A stretch of DNA of 64,000 nt. It comes from Actinomadura harenae (GTDB lineage: Bacteria > Actinomycetota > Actinomycetes > Streptosporangiales > Streptosporangiaceae). The notes beneath the pieces are model-generated. The model ran no database searches, was not told the DNA's origin, and worked only from the letters and a program-made list of their open reading frames with translations. Positions 45,222-54,186 of this stretch are shown piece by piece. The position numbers and the translations under genes are program-made. The DNA lies in the NCBI RefSeq assembly GCF_003696215.1, contig NZ_RFFG01000013.1, forward strand, positions 62,001 through 126,000, given 5' to 3'. Positions within the stretch are counted from its first letter, which is position 1, and the number at the start of each line of letters is the position of its first letter.

Positions 45222-47045
45222 ATGTGCGGCATCACCGGATGGGTCGACCGGACGCGGGACCTGCGGCGGCAGCTCCCCGTCCTCTCGGACATGACACGGA
45301 CCCAGACCCCGCGCGGCCCGGACGCCGAAGGCGTCTGGCTCTCCCGCCACGCCGCGTTCGGCCACCGGCGGCTCTCGGTGATCGACATCGAGGGCGGCGC
45401 GCAGCCGATGCTGCGGACCGGACGGCGCGGCGAACAGGCCGCCATCACCTTCAGCGGCGAGATCTACAACTTCCGGGAGCTGCGCGCCGAGCTGACGTCG
45501 GCCGGGTGGACGTTCACCACCCGCTCGGACACCGAGGTGCTGCTCATCGCCTACCTCGAATGGGGGCCGGACTTCGTGCACCGGCTCAACGGGATGTACG
45601 CGTTCGCCCTCTGGGACGAGGCGGAGCAGCGGCTCCTCCTCGTCCGGGACCGCCTCGGCATCAAACCCCTCTACTACGCCGCGCTCGGCGACGGCGTCGT
45701 GTTCGGCTCGGAACCGAAGGCGCTGCTCGCGCACCCCGAGATGGCCGCCGAGGTGGACCTCGAGGGCGTCGCCGAGCTGATGGTCGTCCCCCGCGCCCGG
45801 ACGCCCGGGAACGCCGTCTACCGGGGGATGCGGGAGGTCCGGCCCGGCCACCTCGTCGTCGCCGACGCGTTCGGCGTCCGGGAGAGCCGGTACTGGCGGC
45901 TGGAGGCCCGCCCGCACACCCTGGACTTCGGCGACACCACGGCCGACGTCCGCTCGCTGCTCACCGACATCGTCGAACGCCAGCTCGTCGCGGACGTCCC
46001 GGTCGGGACGCTGCTGTCCGGCGGCATCGACTCGAGCGCGATCACGGCCATGGCCGCGCGGATCTTCGGCGGCGAGCTGAGCAGCCATTCGGTGAGCGTC
46101 CCGGCGCCCGCGACGCCGGGAAGCGACTCCTGGCGGCCGAGCCCGGACGAGCCGTACGCCAAGCTGGTCGCCGAACGGCTCGGCCTCAAGCACTTCGTGA
46201 CCCAGGTGAGCACCGGCGACCTCGTCGACGGCCTCGAACACGGCCTGCGGGCGCGTGACCTTCCGGGCTGGGGCGACCTGGACACCTCGATGTACTACCT
46301 GTTCCGCGCGGTGCGCGAGGAGTGCACGGTCGCGCTGTCGGGCGAGGCCGCCGACGAGATGTTCGGCGGCTACGCCTGGCAGCTGGACGAGCGGTTCGTC
46401 CAGCACACCTCGTTCCCCTGGATGTACGGGCGGCGGCAGCCGCAGCACCTCCTGCGGGACGAGATCAGGAACGCGATCGGGCCGGAGGAGTACGAGGACG
46501 AGCGCTACCGGCGGGCGCTGAGCGAGGTCCCGCACCTGGACGGCGAGGGCCCGGCGCGGCGCAGGGAGCGGGAGGTCTTCCACCTCGGGCTGACGCGGTG
46601 GCTGGGCGCGCTGCTCGACCGGAAGGACCGGATGAGCATGGCCGTCGGGCTGGAGGTGCGGGTCCCGTTCGCCGACCACCGGCTCGCCGAGTACCTGTTC
46701 AACGTCCCGGCGGACCTGAAGGCGCACGGCGGGATCGAGAAGGCGCTCCTGCGGCGGGCCACGGCCGACCTCCTGCCGGAGGAGATCGTGACCAGGCCGA
46801 AGAGCGCCTACCCCGCCAGCCAGGACCCGGGGTACGTCGCGGTGATGCGGGACCGCGTCCTCGGTCTGCTGGAGGTGTCGGACGCGCCGCTGTTCACCCT
46901 CATGGACCGGGAGAAGGTCCGGACGGCGGTCACCTCGGAGCTGGACACGCTCCCCGGCCCGATCACCGCCCGGACCTCCGCGATCGGTCTCTCCTACCTC
47001 CTCGAACTGAACCGCTGGCTCACGACGGTGCGGGTGGTGGTGTAG
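45222..47045 (+). CDS. Asparagine-synthetase-like amide ligase (AsnB type)
   Basis: 607 residues. The glutaminase domain is complete, with Cys 2 as nucleophile (MCGITGW), and the synthetase domain has the ATP pyrophosphatase loop LLSGGIDSSA. Both halves appear functional, so it can use glutamine nitrogen to amidate an AMP-activated carboxylate. In natural-product clusters such enzymes make primary amides or, when altered, other amides and lactams. ATG 45222 is 55 bases after the esterase. Its stop lies five bases from the end of the convergent acyl-CoA ligase gene. Confidence 0.92.
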   Translation: MCGITGWVDRTRDLRRQLPVLSDMTRTQTPRGPDAEGVWLSRHAAFGHRRLSVIDIEGGAQPMLRTGRRGEQAAITFSGEIYNFRELRAELTSAGWTFTTRSDTEVLLIAYLEWGPDFVHRLNGMYAFALWDEAEQRLLLVRDRLGIKPLYYAALGDGVVFGSEPKALLAHPEMAAEVDLEGVAELMVVPRARTPGNAVYRGMREVRPGHLVVADAFGVRESRYWRLEARPHTLDFGDTTADVRSLLTDIVERQLVADVPVGTLLSGGIDSSAITAMAARIFGGELSSHSVSVPAPATPGSDSWRPSPDEPYAKLVAERLGLKHFVTQVSTGDLVDGLEHGLRARDLPGWGDLDTSMYYLFRAVREECTVALSGEAADEMFGGYAWQLDERFVQHTSFPWMYGRRQPQHLLRDEIRNAIGPEEYEDERYRRALSEVPHLDGEGPARRREREVFHLGLTRWLGALLDRKDRMSMAVGLEVRVPFADHRLAEYLFNVPADLKAHGGIEKALLRRATADLLPEEIVTRPKSAYPASQDPGYVAVMRDRVLGLLEVSDAPLFTLMDREKVRTAVTSELDTLPGPITARTSAIGLSYLLELNRWLTTVRVVV

Positions 47046-47050
47046 CCGGG

Positions 47051-48706
47051 TCAGGGGGCCTGGGGGCGTCCCTGCCGCGGCAGGGCGAAACGCTCGCGGA
47101 GCTCCGCCTTGCGGATCTTGCCCGTCGCCGTTCGCGGGAAGTCGTCGACCAGTTCGAGGCGCTGCGGCCAGTAGTTCTTGGTCATGCCGGCCTCGTCCAG
47201 TGACGCCTGGAGGTCCTCGAGGGCGACCGCCGCGCCGGGACGGGCCGGGCTCACCACCGCGGTGATCGTCTCGTCCTCGCGGTCGTCGTGGACGCCGATG
47301 ACGGCGACCTCGCCGACCGCGGGGTGCCGTCCGATGATCGTCTCGAGGTCGGTGACCGGCGCGATGTTGGCGTTGCGCAGGATCATGTCCTTGGCCCGGC
47401 CGGTGATGCGGATGCCGCCGCGCCCGTCGGGCCGGGCCAGGTCCCCGGTGTCGAACCAGCCGTCCTCGTCGAGTTCGGCGTCGTACAGGTCGTCCCGGCG
47501 GTAGTAGCCGAGGCACTGCGTGGGGCCGCGCACCCACAGGACTCCCTCGCCGTCGGCCTGGTCGGAGACGGGGTCGATCCGCAGTTCCATGTCGGCGATG
47601 GGGCTGCCGTCGCTGTGCGCGGCCCAGTCCTCCGGGTCGTCGCGGCGGGTGATGGCCGCCGGGCCGTTCTCGGTCATGCCCCACAGGGAGAACAGGCGGA
47701 GCCCGAAGACGTCCCTGGCGTCGTCGATGAAGTACGGCGGGACCGGCGCCGAGCCGGTGACGAGCCACGCGAAGTGCGGGAGGTCGCGCGGCCGGGCCCG
47801 CTGCTCCTCGATGAGGGTCAGCAGGTAGAACGGCGCGGTGTAGAAGAAGACGACGCCGTGCTCGGCCATGAGGTCGAGGGCGTCGCCGGGGGCCTTGGCG
47901 TCCTGGAAGGCCATGGTGCCGCCGAGCATCAGCGGCATCAGCATGCCCTGCACGACGCCGGTGTAGTGGGTGTACAGCGCGGTCGTGTACATGACGAGCG
48001 TGTCGTCGAGCCCGAAGACGTCCGCCTCGCCCCGGATCGCCGCGTACAGCGTGTTCTGGCTGTGCAGGACGCCCTTGGGCTCGCTCGTCGTGCCCGAGGT
48101 GAACAGGACGAGGTACGGGTCGTCGGGGCCGAGCTCGCGGGCGTCGAGCAGGTGGGCGTGCCGTTCCTCCCAGGGCGACCCGAAGAAGAACGACTCGAAC
48201 ACCTCGGTGCCGTCCGGGCCGGGGCCGTCGGCGACGAACACGCGCTCCAGGGACGACAGCTCCGCGGCGAACTCCGCCCCCAGCTCACCCAGCTTGTCGC
48301 CGTTGTCGTCGGCCATGGTGATGAGCACGCGCGCCTCGGTGACGCGCAGCATGATGTCGAGCTCGCGGCGCCGGTAGGTCTTCATCAGCGGGCAGTACAC
48401 GATCCCGGCGCGGACGCACGCGAGCGTGAGCACGGCCAGCTCCCACCGGTCGGTGAGCTGGGCCGCCAGGACGTCGCCGGGTCTCAGCCCGAGCTCGACC
48501 AGGGCGCTCGCGCAGCGGTCGACGGACGCGGCGAGCTCGGTGTAGTCGAAGCGGTACGTCCGCCCGTCGGACTGGCGCCGGGTGATCACCGCGGTCTTGT
48601 GCGGTGTCTCGCGCCCGTGGCGCCTCAGGTCGTCGAGGAAGGTCTCGTCCCGCCACCAGCCTCGTTCGCGGTAGCGCGCCGAGGTCTCGGCCATGTTCGG
48701 GGGCAT
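47051..48706 (-). CDS. Acyl-CoA ligase / acyl-AMP ligase
   Basis: 551 residues of the ANL superfamily: FTSGTTSEPKG (P-loop), SLWGMTENGP, WFDTGDLARPD, GRAKDMILRNAN and PRTATGKIRK with the catalytic Lys. It resembles medium-chain or cyclohexanecarboxylate-CoA ligases more than NRPS adenylation domains. ATG 48706 has GGGAGA seven bases upstream. It activates a carboxylic acid as AMP ester and thioester. It lies downstream of the LanB-like gene on the same strand, separated from it by a very stable hairpin. Confidence 0.9.
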   Translation of the reverse strand: MPPNMAETSARYRERGWWRDETFLDDLRRHGRETPHKTAVITRRQSDGRTYRFDYTELAASVDRCASALVELGLRPGDVLAAQLTDRWELAVLTLACVRAGIVYCPLMKTYRRRELDIMLRVTEARVLITMADDNGDKLGELGAEFAAELSSLERVFVADGPGPDGTEVFESFFFGSPWEERHAHLLDARELGPDDPYLVLFTSGTTSEPKGVLHSQNTLYAAIRGEADVFGLDDTLVMYTTALYTHYTGVVQGMLMPLMLGGTMAFQDAKAPGDALDLMAEHGVVFFYTAPFYLLTLIEEQRARPRDLPHFAWLVTGSAPVPPYFIDDARDVFGLRLFSLWGMTENGPAAITRRDDPEDWAAHSDGSPIADMELRIDPVSDQADGEGVLWVRGPTQCLGYYRRDDLYDAELDEDGWFDTGDLARPDGRGGIRITGRAKDMILRNANIAPVTDLETIIGRHPAVGEVAVIGVHDDREDETITAVVSPARPGAAVALEDLQASLDEAGMTKNYWPQRLELVDDFPRTATGKIRKAELRERFALPRQGRPQAP

Positions 48707-48759
48707 GTCCGTTCTCCCGTTCTGTCCTCGCCGAGGACGTGAGCCGGTCGTTTTCGGGC

Positions 48760-48810
48760 CCGCCGGACACACCGGTGAAGATCGTGGATCTTCACCGGTG
48801 TGTCCGGCGG
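48760..48810. terminator. 24-bp perfect inverted repeat with 3-base loop
   Basis: Bases 48760-48783 (CCGCCGGACACACCGGTGAA and four more) pair perfectly with 48787-48810 around the loop GTG. The stem can be extended by three further G-C pairs past a one-base bulge. It lies 15 bases after the LanB-like stop codon and upstream of the acyl-CoA ligase. No U-tract follows on either strand. A U-less terminator or a stabilising RNA hairpin between the two genes are both possible. Confidence 0.7.
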
Positions 48811-48824
48811 CCCGGGAAGGGGGG

Positions 48825-51137
48825 TCAGGCGGGACGTTCCGGATCGACCATCTGAATGCGCAGCTCGGAGGAGTAGCGGCGGCCCTCGGCGTCCTCCAGC
48901 CACGCCTCCTCGGGCCCCGGCAGCAGCTCGGTGAACGTCACGGGGACGTCGTCGCCGAACGAGTCGCGGGCCGAGCGGATGATCGAGGCGAACGCCGACA
49001 CGTACCGGGGGCCGGTGAAGTCGACGTAGGTCGGCTTGATCTCCGTCCCGACCTTGGCGAACACCCGGTCCGGCAGGCCGAGGGACGCGCGCAGGCGGCG
49101 GGCCGCGAGGTACTCGGGGACGACGCCCTTCTTCGGCGCGATCCCGGTGGCGCCCACGGTCGTGCGCCAGGTCTCGCGGACGACGACCAGCCGGTCCATC
49201 GTGACGCGCGGGTGGTGCGCGCCGGTGCCGATGCGCTTGAACGCCTCGGCGCCCAGAAAGCCGAACAGCAGGCAGAACACGTCGCGGAGCGGCCGCCTCA
49301 GGCCGTCCGGGCCGATGACCTCGAGCGTCCCGTCGCGGTCGACGACGGTGAGCGTGACGGTCGGCAGGACGCGCGCGGGATCGGCGCCCGGCGCGGCGGT
49401 GAACGCGATCTGGCGGTCGGTCTCGCCCAGCACCGGGGCGATGCGCGCCGTGTACTGCCGCCACCAGGTCGGGTACAGGGGGCGGAACTGCGGGCCGATG
49501 TCGTCGGCCGCGGCGTCGCGCAGCTTGCCGGGATCGGGGTGCCGGTCGGTGAAGACGGCGCTGTCGAGGGTGGGCCACGCAGTGTGCATCTCGCCGAGCA
49601 CCAGCGTGAACTCGCCCCTCGCCAGCGCGTCGGCGCCGACCGCGCCGATGTGCAGGTCGGGGCTCTGGATCCGGGCGGCGGGCCAGCCCGGACGGTCCGC
49701 CGCGAACAGCACCGCGGCGCGCTCGGCCAGCTCCGCGCTGTCCAGGAACAGGCGGCTCTCGCCGGCCGTGGCGGCGTCGACGCCGACCAGCTCGTCCCAG
49801 CGCCGGGCGAACTCGGCGGCGACCGCGTCCCCCGGACGGTCCGTGCCGGTGATCAGCGGCTGGACGGCCTCCCACAGCACCGGCATCGGGACGCTGTCCG
49901 CGCCCGGTTCGCGGAGCCGTTCGTAGAGGTCGCGGAACGCCTCGTCGTAGGCGTCCGCGAGGGCCACCGAGACCCAGCGCGCGGCGGGCAGCAGGACGCG
50001 CCCGAACGGCCCCGACAGCGCCTCCAGGATCGGCGCGCCGATGGTGGCGTCCAGGTCGCGGACGGTGTCCTCGAAGCAGACGCGCCGTCCCACGTACATC
50101 TGCCCGCCCAGGCGGTGCGCGTCGGCTCCGGTCAAGGCCGTGAACTCGGCGTCCAGGCCGTCGAGGGCGTCGGCCAGGGCGTCGGGGTCGCCCGCCGCGT
50201 CGGCCACGGCCGCGCGGGCCCGGTCGAGCCGGTCGAGCCCGGCGAGCGCGCGTTCCCGGGCGGCCGGTTCGGGGATCGCGTCGAGCGCGGCGCGCAGGAC
50301 GCCCTCGGCCCGCGCGTTGTAGGGCATGTTCACGCCCTGCCAGACGACGCCGTCCTCCACGAGCCGGTCGAGCACGGCGGCGTGGCGCAGGTCGTGGGCG
50401 ATCTCGGCCGCGGGCCGGACGCCGTCGCACAGCGCGAGGACCTCCGCCTCGACGTCGTCCAGGGGCACGGGGTCCTTGCCGGGCTGCAAGAGGTGCCCGT
50501 CGCGGACGGCCAGGTGCGGGTGGAGCCGGGCGGGCAGCCAGGGCGCCACGTCCGGGTCGGCGAGCAGCGAGGTCACGTACGCCTCGAGCGCCCAGAACTC
50601 GTAGTCGACCTTGCGGGACCGCAGGAGCCCGGCGCCCGGCCGGATGGTGACCGCCCGCTCCGCGTCCGGGTCGATGGTCGCCCAGGTGACCGGGCCGAAG
50701 AAGCCGATGGTGTCGTTCTTGCCGCAGTACCGCTGCCAGTAGCGGACGACCGCGCTCTCGCGGGCGCGCCGCCGGTGGCGGGCACGCCGGAGCTCCTTCC
50801 CGGTCATCGCGCCCTCCCGCACCGGATCGGGCGGCCCGAAGCACGCGAGCTGACGTGCCATGCCGAGGTTCTGCCAGGTCAGGGCCTCACGGAAGAGGGG
50901 GTCGGCGGCCACGTCCAAGGCGGCGCGTCCCGCGTCCGCGATGGCCGTGTCCAGGGCCCGCGCGACGTCGTCCTCGCTCGCGCGGCCCTCCAGGAAGGCG
51001 TCCGCGACGGCCGCGCACGCGGGTGCGCTGAAGAGGCCGAGTCCGTCGGCGGGGAATCCGGTGCTCCGGAGGATCGCGTCCTCCCACACCGTCCAATCGG
51101 TACCGGGAAGTGGAACTGAGTGCTCACTGTCGCCCAC
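48825..51137 (-). CDS. LanB-like protein with glutamylation-type domain (tRNA-dependent ligase)
   Basis: 770 residues resembling the N-terminal glutamylation domain of class I lantibiotic dehydratases: LPGTDWTVWEDAILRSTGFP at the start, RYCGKNDTIGFFGPVTW, and FAKVGTEIKPTYVDF near the end. A C-terminal elimination domain is absent. GTG 51137 is chosen because AGGAG lies five bases upstream; ATG 51188 is an alternative. Stand-alone proteins of this kind can be tRNA-dependent amino-acid ligases (PEARL type), adding an aminoacyl group from tRNA to a scaffold. No candidate precursor peptide is seen nearby, so the acceptor may be a carrier protein or small molecule. Confidence 0.85.
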   Translation of the reverse strand: MGDSEHSVPLPGTDWTVWEDAILRSTGFPADGLGLFSAPACAAVADAFLEGRASEDDVARALDTAIADAGRAALDVAADPLFREALTWQNLGMARQLACFGPPDPVREGAMTGKELRRARHRRRARESAVVRYWQRYCGKNDTIGFFGPVTWATIDPDAERAVTIRPGAGLLRSRKVDYEFWALEAYVTSLLADPDVAPWLPARLHPHLAVRDGHLLQPGKDPVPLDDVEAEVLALCDGVRPAAEIAHDLRHAAVLDRLVEDGVVWQGVNMPYNARAEGVLRAALDAIPEPAARERALAGLDRLDRARAAVADAAGDPDALADALDGLDAEFTALTGADAHRLGGQMYVGRRVCFEDTVRDLDATIGAPILEALSGPFGRVLLPAARWVSVALADAYDEAFRDLYERLREPGADSVPMPVLWEAVQPLITGTDRPGDAVAAEFARRWDELVGVDAATAGESRLFLDSAELAERAAVLFAADRPGWPAARIQSPDLHIGAVGADALARGEFTLVLGEMHTAWPTLDSAVFTDRHPDPGKLRDAAADDIGPQFRPLYPTWWRQYTARIAPVLGETDRQIAFTAAPGADPARVLPTVTLTVVDRDGTLEVIGPDGLRRPLRDVFCLLFGFLGAEAFKRIGTGAHHPRVTMDRLVVVRETWRTTVGATGIAPKKGVVPEYLAARRLRASLGLPDRVFAKVGTEIKPTYVDFTGPRYVSAFASIIRSARDSFGDDVPVTFTELLPGPEEAWLEDAEGRRYSSELRIQMVDPERPA

Positions 51138-51230
51138 GCGTTCTCCTGCCAACGCTGGAAACGGTCGTCCCCCGACCGGGATCACCATAATCTGATCTTC
51201 GTTCGCCGTCACCGCCCCCCGGAGGTGCGC

Positions 51231-52274
51231 ATGCGCTACGACGGCCTTTTCCTCACCGGTTCGTCCCACCATCTCCCGGCGCCCATAGGCGTGGAGGAAG
51301 CGGTCGCGGACGGCCGCTACAACCCCTTCGACCAGGCAGCCGACGAGTACGCGTCCATCACCGTGGCCACCGGCGAGGCGCCCCCCGAGATGGCCGCCGC
51401 CGCCGCGCGGGTCGCGCTGCGCCGGGCGGGCACGCCGCCGTCCGGGATCGCGCTCCTGCTGCACGCCTCGACGTGGTTCCAGGGCATCGACTACTGGCCG
51501 GCCGCCGCCTACGTCCACCGTGAGGTCCTCGGTGATGACGGACGGTACGCGCCCGCGCTCGACGTCCAGCAGATGTGCGCCGGGTCGCTCGGCGCGCTGG
51601 AGCTGGCCGCCTCGTACCTGACCGCCGACGCGTCCCGCGGGTTCGCCCTGGTCACGACCGCCGACCGCTTCGGCGGCCCCACCTTCGACCGGTGGCGCGC
51701 GGACGTGCGCGGACTGGTCTACGGGGACGGCGCCGCCGCCGCCGTGATCGGACGGCGGGGCTTCGCCCGGATCCTGTCGGTGTCGACCGTCGTGGACACC
51801 GCGCTCGAGGGCATGTACCGCGGCGACGAGCCGTTCGCGACGGCGCCCGGCCGGACGGTCGACGTCCGGGCCCGGCGCGCCGCGTTCGCCGCCCCCGCCA
51901 ACCTGCGGCGACCGGCCGGCGGCGTCGGCGAGCGGATCGCCTCGGGCCTGACCGAGTGCGTGGCCCGGACCCTGAACGAGGCCGGGCTCACCATCGGCGA
52001 CATCGACCGGGCCGTCTTCCCGAACGTCGGCCTGCGCGTGCTGCGGAACCACTACGCCGAGCCGCTCGGCCTGGACGTCGCGCGCACCACCTGGGACTGG
52101 GGCCGCCGCACCGGCCACATCGGCGCGGCCGACCAGCTCACCGGGCTGACGCACCTGGCCGAGTCCGGGCTGCTCGAGCCGGGCGACCGGGTGCTGCTGG
52201 TCGGGATCGGCGCCGGGTTCTCCTGGACGTGCGCCGCCCTCGAGACCATCACCCGTCCCGCCTGGACCGTCTGA
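51231..52274 (+). CDS. KASIII-like ketosynthase/acyltransferase with altered active site
   Basis: 347 residues of the thiolase fold, 3-oxoacyl-ACP synthase III group. The nucleophile Cys 116 is in VQQMCAGSLG. The usual His of the H-Q-A-N motif is replaced by Asn 265 (FPNVGLR), while H296 and D301 appear in TGHIGAADQ. This set (Cys, His, Asp) resembles KASIII homologues that act as O/N-acyltransferases rather than decarboxylative condensers. GGAGG lies before ATG 51231. It is divergent from the LanB-like gene. A possible role is transfer of the pyrrolyl group from the carrier. Confidence 0.85.
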   Translation: MRYDGLFLTGSSHHLPAPIGVEEAVADGRYNPFDQAADEYASITVATGEAPPEMAAAAARVALRRAGTPPSGIALLLHASTWFQGIDYWPAAAYVHREVLGDDGRYAPALDVQQMCAGSLGALELAASYLTADASRGFALVTTADRFGGPTFDRWRADVRGLVYGDGAAAAVIGRRGFARILSVSTVVDTALEGMYRGDEPFATAPGRTVDVRARRAAFAAPANLRRPAGGVGERIASGLTECVARTLNEAGLTIGDIDRAVFPNVGLRVLRNHYAEPLGLDVARTTWDWGRRTGHIGAADQLTGLTHLAESGLLEPGDRVLLVGIGAGFSWTCAALETITRPAWTV

Positions 52275-52508
52275 CGGGTTCCCCTCACACCTGACGCCGG
52301 GGCGGGATCGGACGCTCACGCGGAGTCGTCGGACGCCCGCCTCGGCAAGCGGGGCCGCGCCCGCGTGCCGCTATGACGTCCGTCTTCTGTGTTCCGGCGG
52401 CTACCGCCGAAACATTGGTAAGCCGGACGGTTCCTTTCTGCAGAAGATCATGTTTTCATGCTGACTGACCAACTCGCGCCGGTCCTCTTAGAGGGGTCGT
52501 GGTTGCTG
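52275..52508. promoter_or_regulatory. Leader of the sulfotransferase-AmCP operon
   Basis: 234 bases between the KASIII-like gene and the operon beginning at 52509. There is a hairpin (TCGGCGG/CCGCCGA type: CGGCGGCTACCGCCG near 52396) and an AT-richer stretch GGTTCCTTTCTGCAGAAGATCATG before the start. A good promoter consensus is not visible, but the gap is the natural place for the promoter of the ten-gene operon. Confidence 0.4.
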
Positions 52509-53402
52509 ATGAGGGTTCTCTACATCACCGGATGGTGTCGCAGCGGAAGCACGATGCTGGGCAACGTCCTCGCTGAAGCACCCGGCGTCGTTCACGTCGG
52601 CGAACTGCGTTTTCTCTGGCTCAACGGCGTCCTCGGCTCGGGCAGCAACGCCCGCTGCGGATGCGGGCTCAACCATCGCGAATGCCCGGTCTGGTCGCGG
52701 GTGCTGGAGGCCGTCCGGCCGGACGGGCGGACGCTCGACCAGCACGCCGCCGACGTCGTGGCCTGGCAGGACGCCTACCGCACCCGGCACACCTGGCGGG
52801 CGCTCCGGAATCCACCGCCGCCCGGCAACGGGTGGCCCGACACACTCGCCGCCACGTACCGCGCGATCGCCGAGGCCTGCGGCGCTCACACGGTCGTCGA
52901 CAGTTCCAAGTTCGCCTCCGACGCCGCGCTGCTGTCCGGGCTGCCGGGGATCGAGGCGACCTACGTCCACCTGATCCGCGACCCGCGCGCCGTCGCGTGG
53001 TCGTGGATGCAGCCGAAGGCCTACACCGGACGCCGGTCCGCACTGAACAGCACGCTGAACTGGGCGGGCTTCAACCTGGCCGCCGAGGCCGTCGGCCGGG
53101 CGCACCGCGCGGACGCGCTGCACCTGCGCTACGAGGACCTCGTGCGCAACCCGCGCGGCGCCGTCGCCGACATCCTGGAGCTGATCGGCAGCGAGGGCCC
53201 CAACCCCGTCGCCGCCGACGGGACGGTCGAACTCGGCGGGAACCACACCGTCACCGGCAACCCGAACCGGTTCGGGCGCGGCCGGACCCGGATCGACGAG
53301 GACCGCAGGTGGCACACCGCGCTGCCCCGCTCGCAGCGGGCGGCGACCACTCTCCTGGCGCTTCCCCTCCTGCGCCGGTACGGCTACGAGACGAGGGTGT
53401 GA
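52509..53402 (+). CDS. PAPS-dependent sulfotransferase
   Basis: 297 residues. The 5'-phosphosulfate loop is TGWCRSGSTMLGNVL and the 3'-phosphate motif is HLIRDPRAVAWSW; a Cys cluster (CGCGLNHRECPVW), common in bacterial family members, lies between. ATG 52509 fits the conserved N-terminus better than ATG 52458; AGAGGGG is 12 bases upstream. It sulfates a hydroxyl group of a small molecule. One base separates it from the SDR gene. In AmCP clusters, sulfation is known to activate a hydroxyl group for displacement by an amine during aziridine formation, so a similar role is suggested here. Confidence 0.9.
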   Translation: MRVLYITGWCRSGSTMLGNVLAEAPGVVHVGELRFLWLNGVLGSGSNARCGCGLNHRECPVWSRVLEAVRPDGRTLDQHAADVVAWQDAYRTRHTWRALRNPPPPGNGWPDTLAATYRAIAEACGAHTVVDSSKFASDAALLSGLPGIEATYVHLIRDPRAVAWSWMQPKAYTGRRSALNSTLNWAGFNLAAEAVGRAHRADALHLRYEDLVRNPRGAVADILELIGSEGPNPVAADGTVELGGNHTVTGNPNRFGRGRTRIDEDRRWHTALPRSQRAATTLLALPLLRRYGYETRV

Positions 53403-53403
53403 C

Positions 53404-54183
53404 ATGGATCTGGGACTGGCCGGGAAGGTGGCCCTGGTCTCGGGCGGCTCGTCGGGCATCGGCCTGGCGATCGCGCGCGACCTGGTCCGCGAGGGCGCCG
53501 TCGTGTCGATCGGCGGCCGTGACGCCGGACGCCTCGCCAAGGCCCGCGACGGGATCGCCGCCGACCTCGGCGCCGAGGTCGGCACCCGCGTGCTCGACCT
53601 GCGCGACAACGACGCGGCGCGCGCCTGGGCCGACGACGCCGCCGCCGAGCACGGCGCCCTGAACATCGTGGTGAGCAACGCCGGGGGCCCGCCCGCCGGA
53701 CCCACCGGCGCGTTCGGCCCGGACGGCTACCGCGACGCGGTCGACCTGGCGATGGTCTCCCACATCGCGTTCGTCCAGGCCGGGCTCCCCCACCTGCTGC
53801 GATCGGGCTGGGGCCGGGTCCTGATGGTCGCCAGCGAGACGATCCGCGACCTCATCCCCGAGTACGCGCTGTCGGCGATCGCGCGCTCGGGCCTGGCCGC
53901 CTACGCCAAGACCCTCGTGCACGAGCTCGGACCGGGGGACGTCACCGTCAACGTCCTGGCCCCCGGCTACACCGCGACGGACGCGCTGCTCAACGGCCTC
54001 GGCGAAGGCGCCGACGTCGACGCGGAGACCGCCCGGATCGCCGCGCGGGCGGGGATACCGCTCGGACGGGTGGCCCGTCCCGAGGAGGTCGCGGCGGCCG
54101 GAACGTTCCTTCTGAGCGCGCGCGCGAGTTTCGTCACCGGAACCGTCCAGGTCGTCGACGGCGGCCGTTCCCTGGGGATGTGA
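53404..54183 (+). CDS. Atypical SDR oxidoreductase lacking the YxxxK lysine
   Basis: 259 residues of the SDR fold with GGSSGIG (residues 14-20) and SNAGG. The catalytic region has Ser 144 (VASET) and Tyr 154, but position 158 is Ala: EYALSAIARSG instead of Y-x-x-x-K. This matches an SDR subgroup where the motif is replaced by L-x-LSN-x-x-R. The Lys role may be taken by another residue, or the enzyme may be isomerase-like. It is encoded one base after the sulfotransferase and three bases before the HK97-like gene. It might reduce the keto group made by the transketolase. Confidence 0.9.
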   Translation: MDLGLAGKVALVSGGSSGIGLAIARDLVREGAVVSIGGRDAGRLAKARDGIAADLGAEVGTRVLDLRDNDAARAWADDAAAEHGALNIVVSNAGGPPAGPTGAFGPDGYRDAVDLAMVSHIAFVQAGLPHLLRSGWGRVLMVASETIRDLIPEYALSAIARSGLAAYAKTLVHELGPGDVTVNVLAPGYTATDALLNGLGEGADVDAETARIAARAGIPLGRVARPEEVAAAGTFLLSARASFVTGTVQVVDGGRSLGM

Positions 54184-54186
54184 ACC

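Noticed and set aside
48825..51137. Full lantibiotic cluster
   Set aside because: There is no LanC cyclase, no elimination domain and no precursor peptide, so the LanB-like protein alone does not indicate a lanthipeptide.
51138..52319. N-terminal extension of the LanB-like frame to 52319
   Set aside because: The extension is fully antisense to the KASIII-like gene, has Arg/Gly/Pro-rich composition, and a good ribosome binding site precedes the GTG at 51137.
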